The notes below the pieces were generated by a model. It was not told the DNA's origin. It did not search any database and saw only the letters and a list, made by a program, of their open reading frames with translations. Below are positions 1 through 7,259 of a DNA stretch of 64,000 nt, in pieces. The stretch is from Rhodocyclaceae bacterium UBA1310 (GTDB lineage: Bacteria > Pseudomonadota > Gammaproteobacteria > Burkholderiales > Rhodocyclaceae). Location: positions 1 through 64,000 of the forward strand of contig DBTS01000064.1 of assembly GCA_002307175.1 (NCBI GenBank), read 5' to 3'. Every line of letters starts with the position of its first letter. Within the stretch, counting starts at the first letter, position 1. The position numbers and the translations under genes were made by a program.

Positions 1-324
1 TCCAGGATTCCGGCACCGGCTCTCCTCGCTAATGAGCTCAAGTTCTGCCTCCACGCCCGCACCAATGCTTTGTGCCAGTACGTCCAGGGCATTGCAGCGC
101 GCCAGCACCTCGCGCGCCTCCAGCAGCAGACGTGCCCCGGCTTCTGTCAGCTGTACCTGCCGGTTGCTGCGATCAAACAGCTGTACATCCAGATCCACTT
201 CCAGATTGGCAACCGCAAAGCTCACTGTAGACTGGGTCTTGCCCAGTTTCTGCGCTGCGGCGGTAAAGCTGCCGGTTTGCGCCACCTCGGCAAAGACTTT
301 GAGCTGTTCGAGCGAATACGGCAT
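1..324 (-). CDS. LysR-family transcriptional regulator, N-terminal part (truncated by window edge)
   Basis: Reading leftward from 324 gives about 108 residues with a classic LysR winged-helix N-terminus: MPYSLEQLKVFAEVAQTGSF, then a helix-turn-helix with TAAAQKLGKTQSTVSFAVANL and LFDRSNRQVQLTEAG. The effector-binding domain lies beyond the window start. An ATG at 330 is also in frame, but the GAAAGGA ribosome-binding site sits 6 nt before the ATG at 324, so I prefer 324. The gene is divergent from the amidohydrolase gene at 422, the usual arrangement when a LysR protein controls its neighbour. That control is inference. DNA-binding family assignment is secure; the ligand is unknown. Confidence 0.85.
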   Translation of the reverse strand, partial: MPYSLEQLKVFAEVAQTGSFTAAAQKLGKTQSTVSFAVANLEVDLDVQLFDRSNRQVQLTEAGARLLLEAREVLARCNALDVLAQSIGAGVEAELELISEESRCRNPG

Positions 325-346
325 AGCCATTCCTTTCATCGAATAA

Positions 347-375
347 ATCGATTGTAGCCAATTATTATGATCGAT
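347..375. promoter_or_regulatory. Possible LysR operator between divergent genes
   Basis: Two ATCGAT hexamers (347-352 and 370-375) lie 17 nt apart in the AT-rich divergent promoter region, and an ATTCGAT follows the second. AT-rich dyads of this kind are typical LysR sites. The assignment is positional inference only. Confidence 0.3.
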
Positions 376-421
376 TCGATATCTGCCAGAATGCATGCAC
401 TATCCGAAACCAGAGAGTTCC

Positions 422-1795
422 ATGGCTATCTTGCTGCTGCACGCTGATCACGTTCTCCCCATGACGCCCGATCACCACGTAATCTGCGATGGTGCGGTTG
501 CCGTCGATACCTCGACCGGGCGCATTCTTGGTGTCGACACATTTGCTCCCCTGCACGCAGCGTATCCGCAGGCCAGTGTGCAACGCCTGGAACGGCAACT
601 GCTGATGCCCGGCCTGATCAACGGGCACTGCCATTCCGGCATTCTGCGTGGTACCGCTGAAGGGCTGCCAGTGTGGCAATGGCTGCAGGCCTATATCGAC
701 CCCATGCATCGTGTGATCACCCCACGCGAAGCCGAGATCGCCTCGCGCCTGTGCTATGCCGAAGCCTTGCTCTCGGGCACCACCACCATTGTCGATATGT
801 GGCGCTACATGGAAGGCTCCGCACGCGCTGCCACCGAGCTGGGCATCCGCGCCGTGCTGGTACCCTATGTGGCCGAGCATCCGGATCACGATTACTTTGA
901 AACTTACGCCAGTAACGAATCCCTGCTCCAGCACTGGCATGGCGGCGCCAACGGGCGCATCTCGGTGTGGGTGGGGCTGGAGCATCTCTTTTATGCTGTG
1001 CCTGCTGCATGGCAGCGTGCGGCGGCACTTGCACGCGATTACCACACCGGTTTTCACACCCACAGCAACGAGGCTTACTCAGATATTGGCGAGATGCAGC
1101 GGCGCTATGGGCTACGCCCCGTGCAGGCGCTGGAAAAATTCGGCCTGCTCGATGTGCCACGCGTGATGCTTGCCCACGGTTGCTGGCTGGATGACGCCGA
1201 AATCGCGCTGATCGCAGCACGCGGCAATATCGGGGTGGTGCACAACCCCACCAGCAACATGAAACTCGCCAGCGGCGCAGCGCCTGTCGAAAAGCTCATT
1301 GATGCCGGCGTGCCTGTTGGCCTGGGCAGCGATGGCGAGAAAGAAAACAACAACCTCGACATGTTCGAGGAAATGAAGATCGCCTCGCTCCTCGCCAAGT
1401 TTGCCGGCATGAATGCCGCTGCGCTGGATGCCTGGTGCGTGATGGACATGGCAACCCTGGGCGGCGCCCGCACCCTGGGGATGGAGCACGAAATCGGCAG
1501 CCTGGAAACCGGCAAGGCTGCCGACATCATCGCCATCCGCACCGATACACCACGCATGACGCCGCTGCTCACTGGCGAATATCTCAACCTGCATCACAAC
1601 ATCGTGCACGCTGTGCAGGGCGGCGATGTCGCGCTCACCATGGTGGCAGGCAAAATCGTTGTTGAGAATGGGCAGCTTCGCACCGGCGTTCTGCAGACCC
1701 TGATGCAGGATGCTACCGAAGCAATCCCCGCTCTCTTTGCGCGCCGCGCCGCATGGCTTGCCGATCACCAGCCGGTGACACGCGGGTCCGAGTGA
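422..1795 (+). CDS. Amidohydrolase, chlorohydrolase/aminohydrolase family (ATZ/TRZ-like)
   Basis: A 457-residue metal-dependent hydrolase of the amidohydrolase superfamily. Visible metal and catalytic signatures are NGHCHS (HxH) near residue 70, FHTHSNEAYSDIGE with the third histidine, LAHGCWLDD with the fourth, and LGSDGEKENNNLDMFEEMK carrying the aspartate. A terminal GSLETGKAADIIAI segment is typical of this family. Members deaminate or dechlorinate purine- or triazine-like substrates (guanine, S-adenosylhomocysteine, 8-oxoguanine); the exact substrate cannot be told from sequence. An upstream in-frame ATG at 395 exists, but the ATG at 422 follows GAGAG and starts the conserved MAILLLHAD segment. 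Divergent from the LysR gene. Confidence 0.85.
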   Translation: MAILLLHADHVLPMTPDHHVICDGAVAVDTSTGRILGVDTFAPLHAAYPQASVQRLERQLLMPGLINGHCHSGILRGTAEGLPVWQWLQAYIDPMHRVITPREAEIASRLCYAEALLSGTTTIVDMWRYMEGSARAATELGIRAVLVPYVAEHPDHDYFETYASNESLLQHWHGGANGRISVWVGLEHLFYAVPAAWQRAAALARDYHTGFHTHSNEAYSDIGEMQRRYGLRPVQALEKFGLLDVPRVMLAHGCWLDDAEIALIAARGNIGVVHNPTSNMKLASGAAPVEKLIDAGVPVGLGSDGEKENNNLDMFEEMKIASLLAKFAGMNAAALDAWCVMDMATLGGARTLGMEHEIGSLETGKAADIIAIRTDTPRMTPLLTGEYLNLHHNIVHAVQGGDVALTMVAGKIVVENGQLRTGVLQTLMQDATEAIPALFARRAAWLADHQPVTRGSE

Positions 1796-2044
1796 CGGCA
1801 TATCTGTATTGGGTAATGCGCTGTGTCTTTGCTGCCTGCAATAACATCAAAGGCACGCGGACTTCGCCAATGTCGCCCAGCGCATTTCCCCTTCAGCCTT
1901 TACCAGCGCGCTTTGCGGAGGAGGGTGGCTGAAATTTTCTTGAGCATTATTTGCATGTTTTCCCCTCCTTTTCCACCGAATGAATCGGCCAATACACGGT
2001 AGACTTACGCCCGCACAAGATTCACAGGAAGGTGTTTGCCTGTT

Positions 2045-2335
2045 ATGGCGGCAAAGCAGTCATTGGAGCGTGTCTGGGTTTTCATGGGGCAGCACGCACG
2101 TTTCCCCTCCGGCGTATTCAAATCATTTTATGAAGCGGAAGGCTGGATTGCAGAACACAAGCTCAGCGGATTTCTTACCGAATACCCGCTGGGCACTGGT
2201 GTGCTGGATTGGGCTATGGATACCGGGCGCTTCAGGCCGAAGGCCGACAAGGTCATAGACGCTGATTACGTCAGCAAGTTCACCTCGGCTTATCAAGCCC
2301 ATCATCAGTACGAAGAAGGCTATCGGCGCCGCTGA
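2045..2335 (+). CDS. Small uncharacterised protein, DUF7710-like
   Basis: A 96-residue soluble protein with RVWVFMGQHARFPSGVFKSF, then EGWIAEHKLSGFLTEYP and GVLDWAMDTGRFRP. I recall these as the hallmarks of a small bacterial domain family (DUF7710) of unknown function; the family number is from memory. The start is uncertain. AGGAAGG at 2026-2032 is 3 nt from a TTG at 2036 and 12 nt from the ATG at 2045, both in frame. There is no signal peptide or membrane segment and no operon partner on this strand. Confidence 0.65.
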   Translation: MAAKQSLERVWVFMGQHARFPSGVFKSFYEAEGWIAEHKLSGFLTEYPLGTGVLDWAMDTGRFRPKADKVIDADYVSKFTSAYQAHHQYEEGYRRR

Positions 2336-2347
2336 TAGATGTAGTGC

Positions 2348-2791
2348 CTACCTCGGGCAGGAGGCCGGCGGTATTGTGGGCACCTCGTTGTTCGCCCCAA
2401 CCATAAGTTCCGCGCCATCTGGCTGCAGGCGCACAATCGTTGGCGAGCAAAGCATGCGGCGGCCCGTCTGCGGATTCGTCTGCCCGGTGCGCAGCGCATA
2501 GTTCGCACCTTTCTCCGGCACGAAGGATATCAGGTAGTGGCAGATGGCATTGCTCCCCATCTCACGCGAATACTCCACATACAGCTTTTCGCCCGGGCGC
2601 ACGCGCACGCTCTTGTCGCCGGTCTCCAGGCTTGTCGCAATACACCCCCTGCGCGTGTAGGTATGAATGGAAGTGCCTTCCACGCCCTGCAGAGTCGCCG
2701 CATTTTTGCCCGGCGCCGGTTCCGCATAGCGCGGAATCTGTGAGCAGGCACACAACACCAGCACGGGGGCGAGACAGAGAATTGGCTTCAT
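2348..2791 (-). CDS. Putative lipoprotein of unknown function
   Basis: 147 residues beginning MKPILCLAPVLVLCACSQIP, a lipoprotein signal peptide with an LCAC lipobox, so the mature protein is probably anchored through Cys at about position 15. The rest contains five or so cysteines and a compact domain (GCIATSLETGDKSVRVRPGE, CHYLISFVPEKG), with no family recognised. The start at 2791 is chosen because GGGAG lies about 8 nt upstream and it gives a proper signal peptide; a longer frame extends to 2836. Convergent with the 2045-2335 gene. Confidence 0.6.
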   Translation of the reverse strand: MKPILCLAPVLVLCACSQIPRYAEPAPGKNAATLQGVEGTSIHTYTRRGCIATSLETGDKSVRVRPGEKLYVEYSREMGSNAICHYLISFVPEKGANYALRTGQTNPQTGRRMLCSPTIVRLQPDGAELMVGANNEVPTIPPASCPR

Positions 2792-2847
2792 CGCAAGGCT
2801 CCCTGATGATGCAGGCAATTGCACATCTTCCTGCAAGGATGATGGGG

Positions 2848-2871
2848 CCTCAAGGTCTCACACCCTTGAGG
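2848..2871 (-). terminator. Hairpin, possible terminator
   Basis: CCTCAAGG (2848-2855) and CCTTGAGG (2864-2871) form a perfect 8-bp stem with an 8-nt loop, downstream of the minus-strand gene ending at 2948. It has no T-tract, so a terminator role is weak; it could also be a regulatory hairpin of the lipoprotein gene. Confidence 0.3.
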
Positions 2872-2947
2872 GTTTCAGGAAATTGGAACCCGACCTGAGC
2901 GAATTGTTCAACCCGATGCAGTCTGCAGTGACGAACGGCCCCCTGGC

Positions 2948-3547
2948 TTAGCGCTGGCGGCAAGGGGAGGGGAGGTATTTGTCGGGTGCTCCCATGCACT
3001 GCCACGTCAGACCATCCGGACCGGCGAAAGGCTTCTCCAACAGCGCTGTGCCCGCTTTGGCACTGAACAGAAAGATGCTGCCATCGCTCGTCACCCAGAC
3101 TTTGTCATCGGGGCTAAGCGTTTCCATGTGTACTCCCTCGCCGATATTCGTCAGCGAATGACGCGCGGCGTAACGTTCAGATATCTCCGTCTTCAGAGCG
3201 GCCGACACGGTCAGCAGTTCCGACACATCACTACGCGGCGTATAACAATCCACTGTCGGCATCGGCAGGCAAATCAAAAGGCCCGCGAGCAGAACAGCCA
3301 GCCCGAATTTCAGCAGATCGCCCAATGTCTCATACATCAGCCTGAGTGCCACCCGCCAATCGTGCAGCGGCCCGACCCGTAGATGCGCCAGCCAGCCGGC
3401 CAGGCACACCGCTGCGGTGGTGAATGCGGCATAAGCGGCTACTGGCCTGGGCTCACAAGGATCACTGAACAGCAGATATTCCGCACCTATGAACAAGGCA
3501 ATGGGCAGCAGGATGTGGGCGTTGCGGAAGGGGCGGGTAAAGGTCAT
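2948..3547 (-). CDS. Three-helix membrane protein with type IV pilin-like C-terminal domain
   Basis: 199 residues. Three hydrophobic segments are visible at about 10-28, 36-56 and 77-98. They are followed by a soluble part that reads like the pilin globular domain: RSDVSELLTVSAALKTEISE at 105-124, then SIFLFSAKAGTALL, and finally TWQCMG (C184) and KYLPSPCR (C196), the spacing and ending of the disulphide-bonded loop of PilA-type pilins. It lacks the prepilin leader and G/F cleavage site, so it should not assemble as a conventional pilin. The start at 3547 begins the first hydrophobic block; an upstream in-frame extension to 3658 has no clear ribosome-binding site. Function unknown. Confidence 0.6.
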   Translation of the reverse strand: MTFTRPFRNAHILLPIALFIGAEYLLFSDPCEPRPVAAYAAFTTAAVCLAGWLAHLRVGPLHDWRVALRLMYETLGDLLKFGLAVLLAGLLICLPMPTVDCYTPRSDVSELLTVSAALKTEISERYAARHSLTNIGEGVHMETLSPDDKVWVTSDGSIFLFSAKAGTALLEKPFAGPDGLTWQCMGAPDKYLPSPCRQR

Positions 3548-3734
3548 GCGATGACTATGTTCCTGTGCGGCCAGTCTGAAAATGCTGCACGCATGAACCG
3601 GCGCTGGCAAATTCCGAGACAGTCTTGCGTCCGGCAGACGGGCACCTGCCCCGGACATGCTCTACAGCATTGACGCCCCGCGAATAGTTAGCGATGATGC
3701 GCGGTTCGCCGTATGCAGTAACATGAAAGGGATC

Positions 3735-4586
3735 ATGGCGGTTGTTGTCAGTGATGTGGATAGGGCCTTGCTGTGGCTGGCCGCGCGCGTGGCCGGGCAT
3801 GAAACACAAGCCCAGGCGGCGGAGGCTTACCATTCGGACGACTGGCTGGCGCAGTGGAACCCGCTGCGCCACGATGCGCACGCGTACGCGCTTCTGCACA
3901 CTATTGGCGAATTCGAAGCCAGCCCCATTCATCTTGAAATTGCCTGCGGACCTGCAGATGCTCCAGGCCACACGATTCTGAGGCTCACCGGCTTCGACGA
4001 GATCCGCGAAGCCCATGGCACGCATCCGGGCGACAATCCCGGTGCGGCCACCCGGCGTGCCATCACCCGCGTACTGGCTGAATATGGCCTGCGCTGCCTG
4101 CCTGCCGGGCAACGTGCCAAACTCTTCCCCGAGGGCATGCAGCCAGCCACGCTGGCGCACTTTGGCACCAGCCTGAGGGAATCCATGGAGCGCCACCAGG
4201 CCGAACTGGCCGCCGTTCGTGCGGCGGCTGAGGCCGAGCGCGCCGCGCGCATCGAGGCAGAAAGGGCGCTTGCGCGTGTACCCGGCTCCATTATCCCGCT
4301 GCAGGGCAAACGCCTCTTTGGGCGAGGTCTCAAGGGCCTGGAACCTGAAGTGGTTGAAGAGATGTTTGAAGTAGCAAAAACCCGCAGCATCCGCCTCTAT
4401 CTGCTTGCGGGCAACGAGGACTGGGTGAAGCAGGATTACCTCATCATCCACCCCGAAGACATGCAGCAGCTTCCCCGCCATCTTGGTGACCCCTTTTTGC
4501 CGTTGGCGAGCGGGCAGGGCTTCTCGGTCTACCAGATCGACCAGAAGATCCTCCAGAAGCCCTTCAACGTGCTCCGCTTCTGTTAA
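3735..4586 (+). CDS. Uncharacterised protein with central coiled coil
   Basis: About 283 residues. The N-terminal half is a soluble mixed domain. An alanine/glutamate-rich helix follows (about 145-185: ESMERHQAELAAVRAAAEAE onward), likely coiled coil. The C-terminal domain contains LFGRGLKGLEPEVVEEMFEV and LYLLAGNEDWVKQDYLIIHP. I do not recognise the family. Starts at 3723 and 3735 are both possible; AAAGGG lies 3 nt before the latter. The gene is 9 nt upstream of the 4596 gene and almost certainly co-transcribed with it. Divergent from the pilin-like gene. Confidence 0.6.
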   Translation: MAVVVSDVDRALLWLAARVAGHETQAQAAEAYHSDDWLAQWNPLRHDAHAYALLHTIGEFEASPIHLEIACGPADAPGHTILRLTGFDEIREAHGTHPGDNPGAATRRAITRVLAEYGLRCLPAGQRAKLFPEGMQPATLAHFGTSLRESMERHQAELAAVRAAAEAERAARIEAERALARVPGSIIPLQGKRLFGRGLKGLEPEVVEEMFEVAKTRSIRLYLLAGNEDWVKQDYLIIHPEDMQQLPRHLGDPFLPLASGQGFSVYQIDQKILQKPFNVLRFC

Positions 4587-4595
4587 CATTGCACC

Positions 4596-5078
4596 ATGAC
4601 CCCCGCAGACAAGGTTCGAATTTTCGTTCAGCAGGCGACCCGTCACTCCGAAGTGAATCGCGACAGGCTGGTCAACGCCCTCATCGACAAAGGCATCTCG
4701 CCACTCGACGCTGAATGCCTGCTGGCTTTCGTGCCAATTGCCTTCACGCAAGGGCTGTTTGAGGGATTCGATGTCCGCTTCCAGCCGGGCTATGAGATCC
4801 GCGATCCGCAAACTGGGGGCTCTGCCAAGGGCCTGCTGCAGAAAGAACCGCTCTTCATCGCCGCCAGGCGACTCGCGGCCAAGATGGTTAAGGGCGATGA
4901 ACTGGCGTGTAAGATCGTGATGCAGGTCGCCGGCCTGAGCCCCGAGCTGGATATGATCAACCAGAAGGTGCGCAAGGGCACGGCAGTGGCCGACATCGAG
5001 CTGACCGAGCCGGTGCTGTCGCGTCTCCCCGTGGAATACCTCACCAAACGCAAACCCTGGTGGAAGTTCTGGAGATAG
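4596..5078 (+). CDS. Uncharacterised protein, partner of the preceding gene
   Basis: 160 residues, soluble, beginning MTPADKVRIFVQQATRHSEV and ending in an aromatic, basic tail KRKPWWKFWR. The central part is helical (GISPLDAECLLAFVPIAFTQ, LAAKMVKGDELACKIVMQV). No family is recognised. The 9-nt spacing from the upstream unknown gene suggests a two-gene operon whose products act together. The tail could bind membrane or a partner; that is speculation. Confidence 0.6.
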   Translation: MTPADKVRIFVQQATRHSEVNRDRLVNALIDKGISPLDAECLLAFVPIAFTQGLFEGFDVRFQPGYEIRDPQTGGSAKGLLQKEPLFIAARRLAAKMVKGDELACKIVMQVAGLSPELDMINQKVRKGTAVADIELTEPVLSRLPVEYLTKRKPWWKFWR

Positions 5079-5255
5079 TGGCAGTCGCCCAGGCAGAGGC
5101 GCCCGGCGGCCAGTATCTCGTAACCTCGGCCGGAGATCGCGCCGCAATACCGCAAAACAAGGCTGAGCCGATTGTGTTGTAGGTCAATGTTTGGCGCGCT
5201 GACTTTATTCCCCATCAGCCCATGCAAAGTTTGCGCCCTCTGGGCGAAGGCTGAA

Positions 5256-5367
5256 CCGGTGCAATTCCGCTTTGCTCCATTGTTCCGGCTTCGCCGCACC
5301 CTACGAAAAGCCCGACGCCAAGGTTTGCCAATCGCGTAGGTTGGGAAAGCCGCAGGCGTCTCCCAAC
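5256..5367. repeat. Intergenic palindromic repeat cluster (GTAGG-type)
   Basis: In the 367-nt gap 5079-5445 two repeat units lie back to back. The first runs from about 5256 to 5304 (ending GCACCCTACG) and resembles the reverse complement of the units at 9344 and 42077. The second, 5335-5367, starts GTAGGTTGGGA and closes with TCCCAAC, a 7-bp inverted repeat followed by six T, so it could terminate transcription on the plus strand. Nothing else was seen in this gap. Confidence 0.55.
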
Positions 5368-5445
5368 TTTTTTCGCGCCATAGCAGAAACGGTAAACACT
5401 CCATGTATCAGAGGATGCTGATCCCGTTTTTTCGGCACTTCTGAC

Positions 5446-5940
5446 CTAGCCAAGTTCCCGCCGATAAAACCTTGAATCCACCGCCATCACGGGGAAGGCG
5501 GCAGGTAAGGTCTCGCGGGAGATCGCTTCAAATCCGTTTTTCTCATAAAAGCGGTGGGCGGCAAGAAACTTCTCGGTCGTGCCGAGGAAGACTTCGCGTA
5601 TCCCTTGCCGGCCACACGCGTCGATCAGTGACTGCATCAATGCCTGGGCCACGCCATGTGCTGCGCCACGATAGGGGGCTGCCACAAACATCTTGCGCAG
5701 CGCTACCTGATGCCCGCCGATGTCCAGCGCCGCAATACAGCCCACCACCAGTTCCCCCTCCAGTGCCACCCAGAAATTGCCACAGCCATGCTGGTAGAAG
5801 TTGGGGATATCGAGCAGATCTGGCTGGGCTTCCAGTGTCACCGGAATACCGAACTCGGTCTGCTGGATCGGAAGGATCACCGCGATGACGCCGGCTGTGT
5901 ATTCGGGCAAAAATGGCTGAATTTGGATCATATGGAGCAT
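5446..5940 (-). CDS. GNAT-family N-acetyltransferase
   Basis: 164 residues with the GNAT fold: a GGHQVALRKMFVAAPYRGAA segment (acetyl-CoA-binding motif A region, here slightly altered from the usual R/QxxGxG/A), then VAQALMQSLIDACGRQGIRE and the C-terminal AAHRFYEKNGFEAISRETLP typical of the family. It should transfer an acetyl group from acetyl-CoA to an unidentified amine. ATG codons at 5940 and 5931 are both plausible starts; neither has a strong ribosome-binding site. It stands alone, convergent with 4596-5078. Confidence 0.75.
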   Translation of the reverse strand: MLHMIQIQPFLPEYTAGVIAVILPIQQTEFGIPVTLEAQPDLLDIPNFYQHGCGNFWVALEGELVVGCIAALDIGGHQVALRKMFVAAPYRGAAHGVAQALMQSLIDACGRQGIREVFLGTTEKFLAAHRFYEKNGFEAISRETLPAAFPVMAVDSRFYRRELG

Positions 5941-6079
5941 TCTGGCAGATCGGCGGATGAACCCGGAGAAAGTCTCCGGAGTAAGATAACTGCATACCTG
6001 TTGCCGATATTTTAGCGGCAATTTGCTGCAATACAGGTGAGATTTCCCTTGGTTGCTGACAATAATACAGGTGTCTCCA

Positions 6080-6652
6080 ATGGCGACAGCAAGCCTCTAT
6101 CAGCAGTTTCTGCGGGCAGTGTGGAAACAGTTAAAGCGCAACTATCCTTTTGTGAAGCGCTTCGACAAGGCAATCTCTTCCGCCATTCCCCAAAGCTCCA
6201 GTTTTTCCCTTGGCAAATCCCCGCTGTATGACAAATACGTCATCCTGGATTTTCAGCACAATTCAAAACCCTGGGGGCCGGGGCAATTCACGATCAATGT
6301 AAGAATCCTCAGCGATCTTTCCCAGATTGATTCCCTGAAGCACTTTCAGGATTACAGGCAGGCTGAGGATGGCAACTATCGCCTGGGCGGAGAGTATTAC
6401 GGATACGACAGGTGGTGGTGCCTCAAAGATCGGGATCGCACTTTCGACGAGCAGATGAAGGGCATCCTCAAAAACTTTGATCCGCAACACGAAGATCAAA
6501 AATTCTTTGAAGGCAAATGGCGACCTTCCTCCTTTGCAGATCCTGAAACCGTGATACGGGAGGCGTTGGACGACATTTTCCCGCTCCTCGAAGACGCGCT
6601 TTTTGCACGCTTCGGCTTCCCCATACAGTCTCTGCCAAAATCAGGCGTTTAG
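6080..6652 (+). CDS. Uncharacterised protein (DUF4304-like length and style)
   Basis: 190 residues, soluble, beginning MATASLYQQFLRAVWKQLKR. It continues with an aromatic-rich middle (YDKYVILDFQHNSKPWGPGQ, GEYYGYDRWWCLKDRDRTFD) and a C-terminal segment ADPETVIREALDDIFPLLED. The pattern resembles small bacterial proteins found near toxin or immunity genes, but no family can be named with confidence. The start at 6080 is preferred over 6053 because it begins the compositionally normal part; the ribosome-binding site is weak. Confidence 0.6.
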   Translation: MATASLYQQFLRAVWKQLKRNYPFVKRFDKAISSAIPQSSSFSLGKSPLYDKYVILDFQHNSKPWGPGQFTINVRILSDLSQIDSLKHFQDYRQAEDGNYRLGGEYYGYDRWWCLKDRDRTFDEQMKGILKNFDPQHEDQKFFEGKWRPSSFADPETVIREALDDIFPLLEDALFARFGFPIQSLPKSGV

Positions 6653-6771
6653 TCTCTGGTAACGCCGCCGCCCGGTCTTAGGCTTATCCCTGATAACACC
6701 CCCTTGCTTGACCCAAGGCACCGCTCCTTACTTCTACACAACGTAGCCTCCCTTGCAAATCGCAATTTTGC

Positions 6772-6799
6772 TATATACCATACCCCCCTACGGTATATA
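6772..6799. promoter_or_regulatory. FrmR operator
   Basis: TATATACC (6772-6779) and GGTATATA (6792-6799) form a perfect 8-bp dyad around a C-rich core (ATACCCCCCTAC). This closely matches the known E. coli frmRAB operator, in which FrmR binds an AT-flanked run of C/G. It ends 13 nt before the frmR start, so it should give formaldehyde-relieved autorepression of frmRAB. Confidence 0.85.
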
Positions 6800-6812
6800 A
6801 AAGAGGTGCATG

Positions 6813-7088
6813 GTGCCCCACACAGCTGAAGAGAAAAAACGCGCGCTCGCAAGGGTCAAGCGTATTCGTGGGCAGTGTGACGCACTTGAACGCGCACTGG
6901 AGGCAGAATCCGATTGTGCCATGGTGCTGCACCAGCTCTCTGCCATTCGTGGCGCGATCAGCAGCCTGATGACGGAAGTCATGGAATCGCACATTCGCGG
7001 CAGCTTTTCACAGACGCCAAAGGCGATGGTACAGCGCGGTGAGCAGGTGGAAGAATTGCTCGGGCTGTTCCGGTCATACATGAAATAG
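6813..7088 (+). CDS. frmR: Formaldehyde-responsive transcriptional repressor FrmR
   Basis: 91 residues of the CsoR/RcnR/FrmR all-helical repressor family. The GTG at 6813 is chosen over the ATG at 6810. GAGG (6803-6806) is 6 nt from the GTG but only 3 nt from the ATG, and the GTG start yields Pro2, Cys35 and His60, the exact residues and numbering of E. coli FrmR. There, formaldehyde cross-links the Pro2 amino group to Cys35 of a neighbouring subunit and releases DNA. It sits directly upstream of frmA and frmB and downstream of its operator. The 171-nt gap to frmA may hold extra regulation. Confidence 0.93.
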   Translation: MPHTAEEKKRALARVKRIRGQCDALERALEAESDCAMVLHQLSAIRGAISSLMTEVMESHIRGSFSQTPKAMVQRGEQVEELLGLFRSYMK

Positions 7089-7259
7089 CACACGCATCCA
7101 CCTGCGTGATTGTATTGACCCAGTGCACCAAAGGCGCCTGCCATTCCTGACAGGCAGGGCGAAGGGGGAATTTATTTCATCGAATTTCTGATGAAAATGA
7201 TCCTTGCAGTCACCCCGCTACAAACTACAAACCCAACCCCAAAAATACGGAGAATTCCC

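Noticed and set aside
3555..5147. A 530-codon open frame on the minus strand antisense to the unknown gene pair
   Set aside because: It overlaps two well-supported plus-strand genes, has no ribosome-binding site or family features, and its composition is typical of GC-driven antisense frames.
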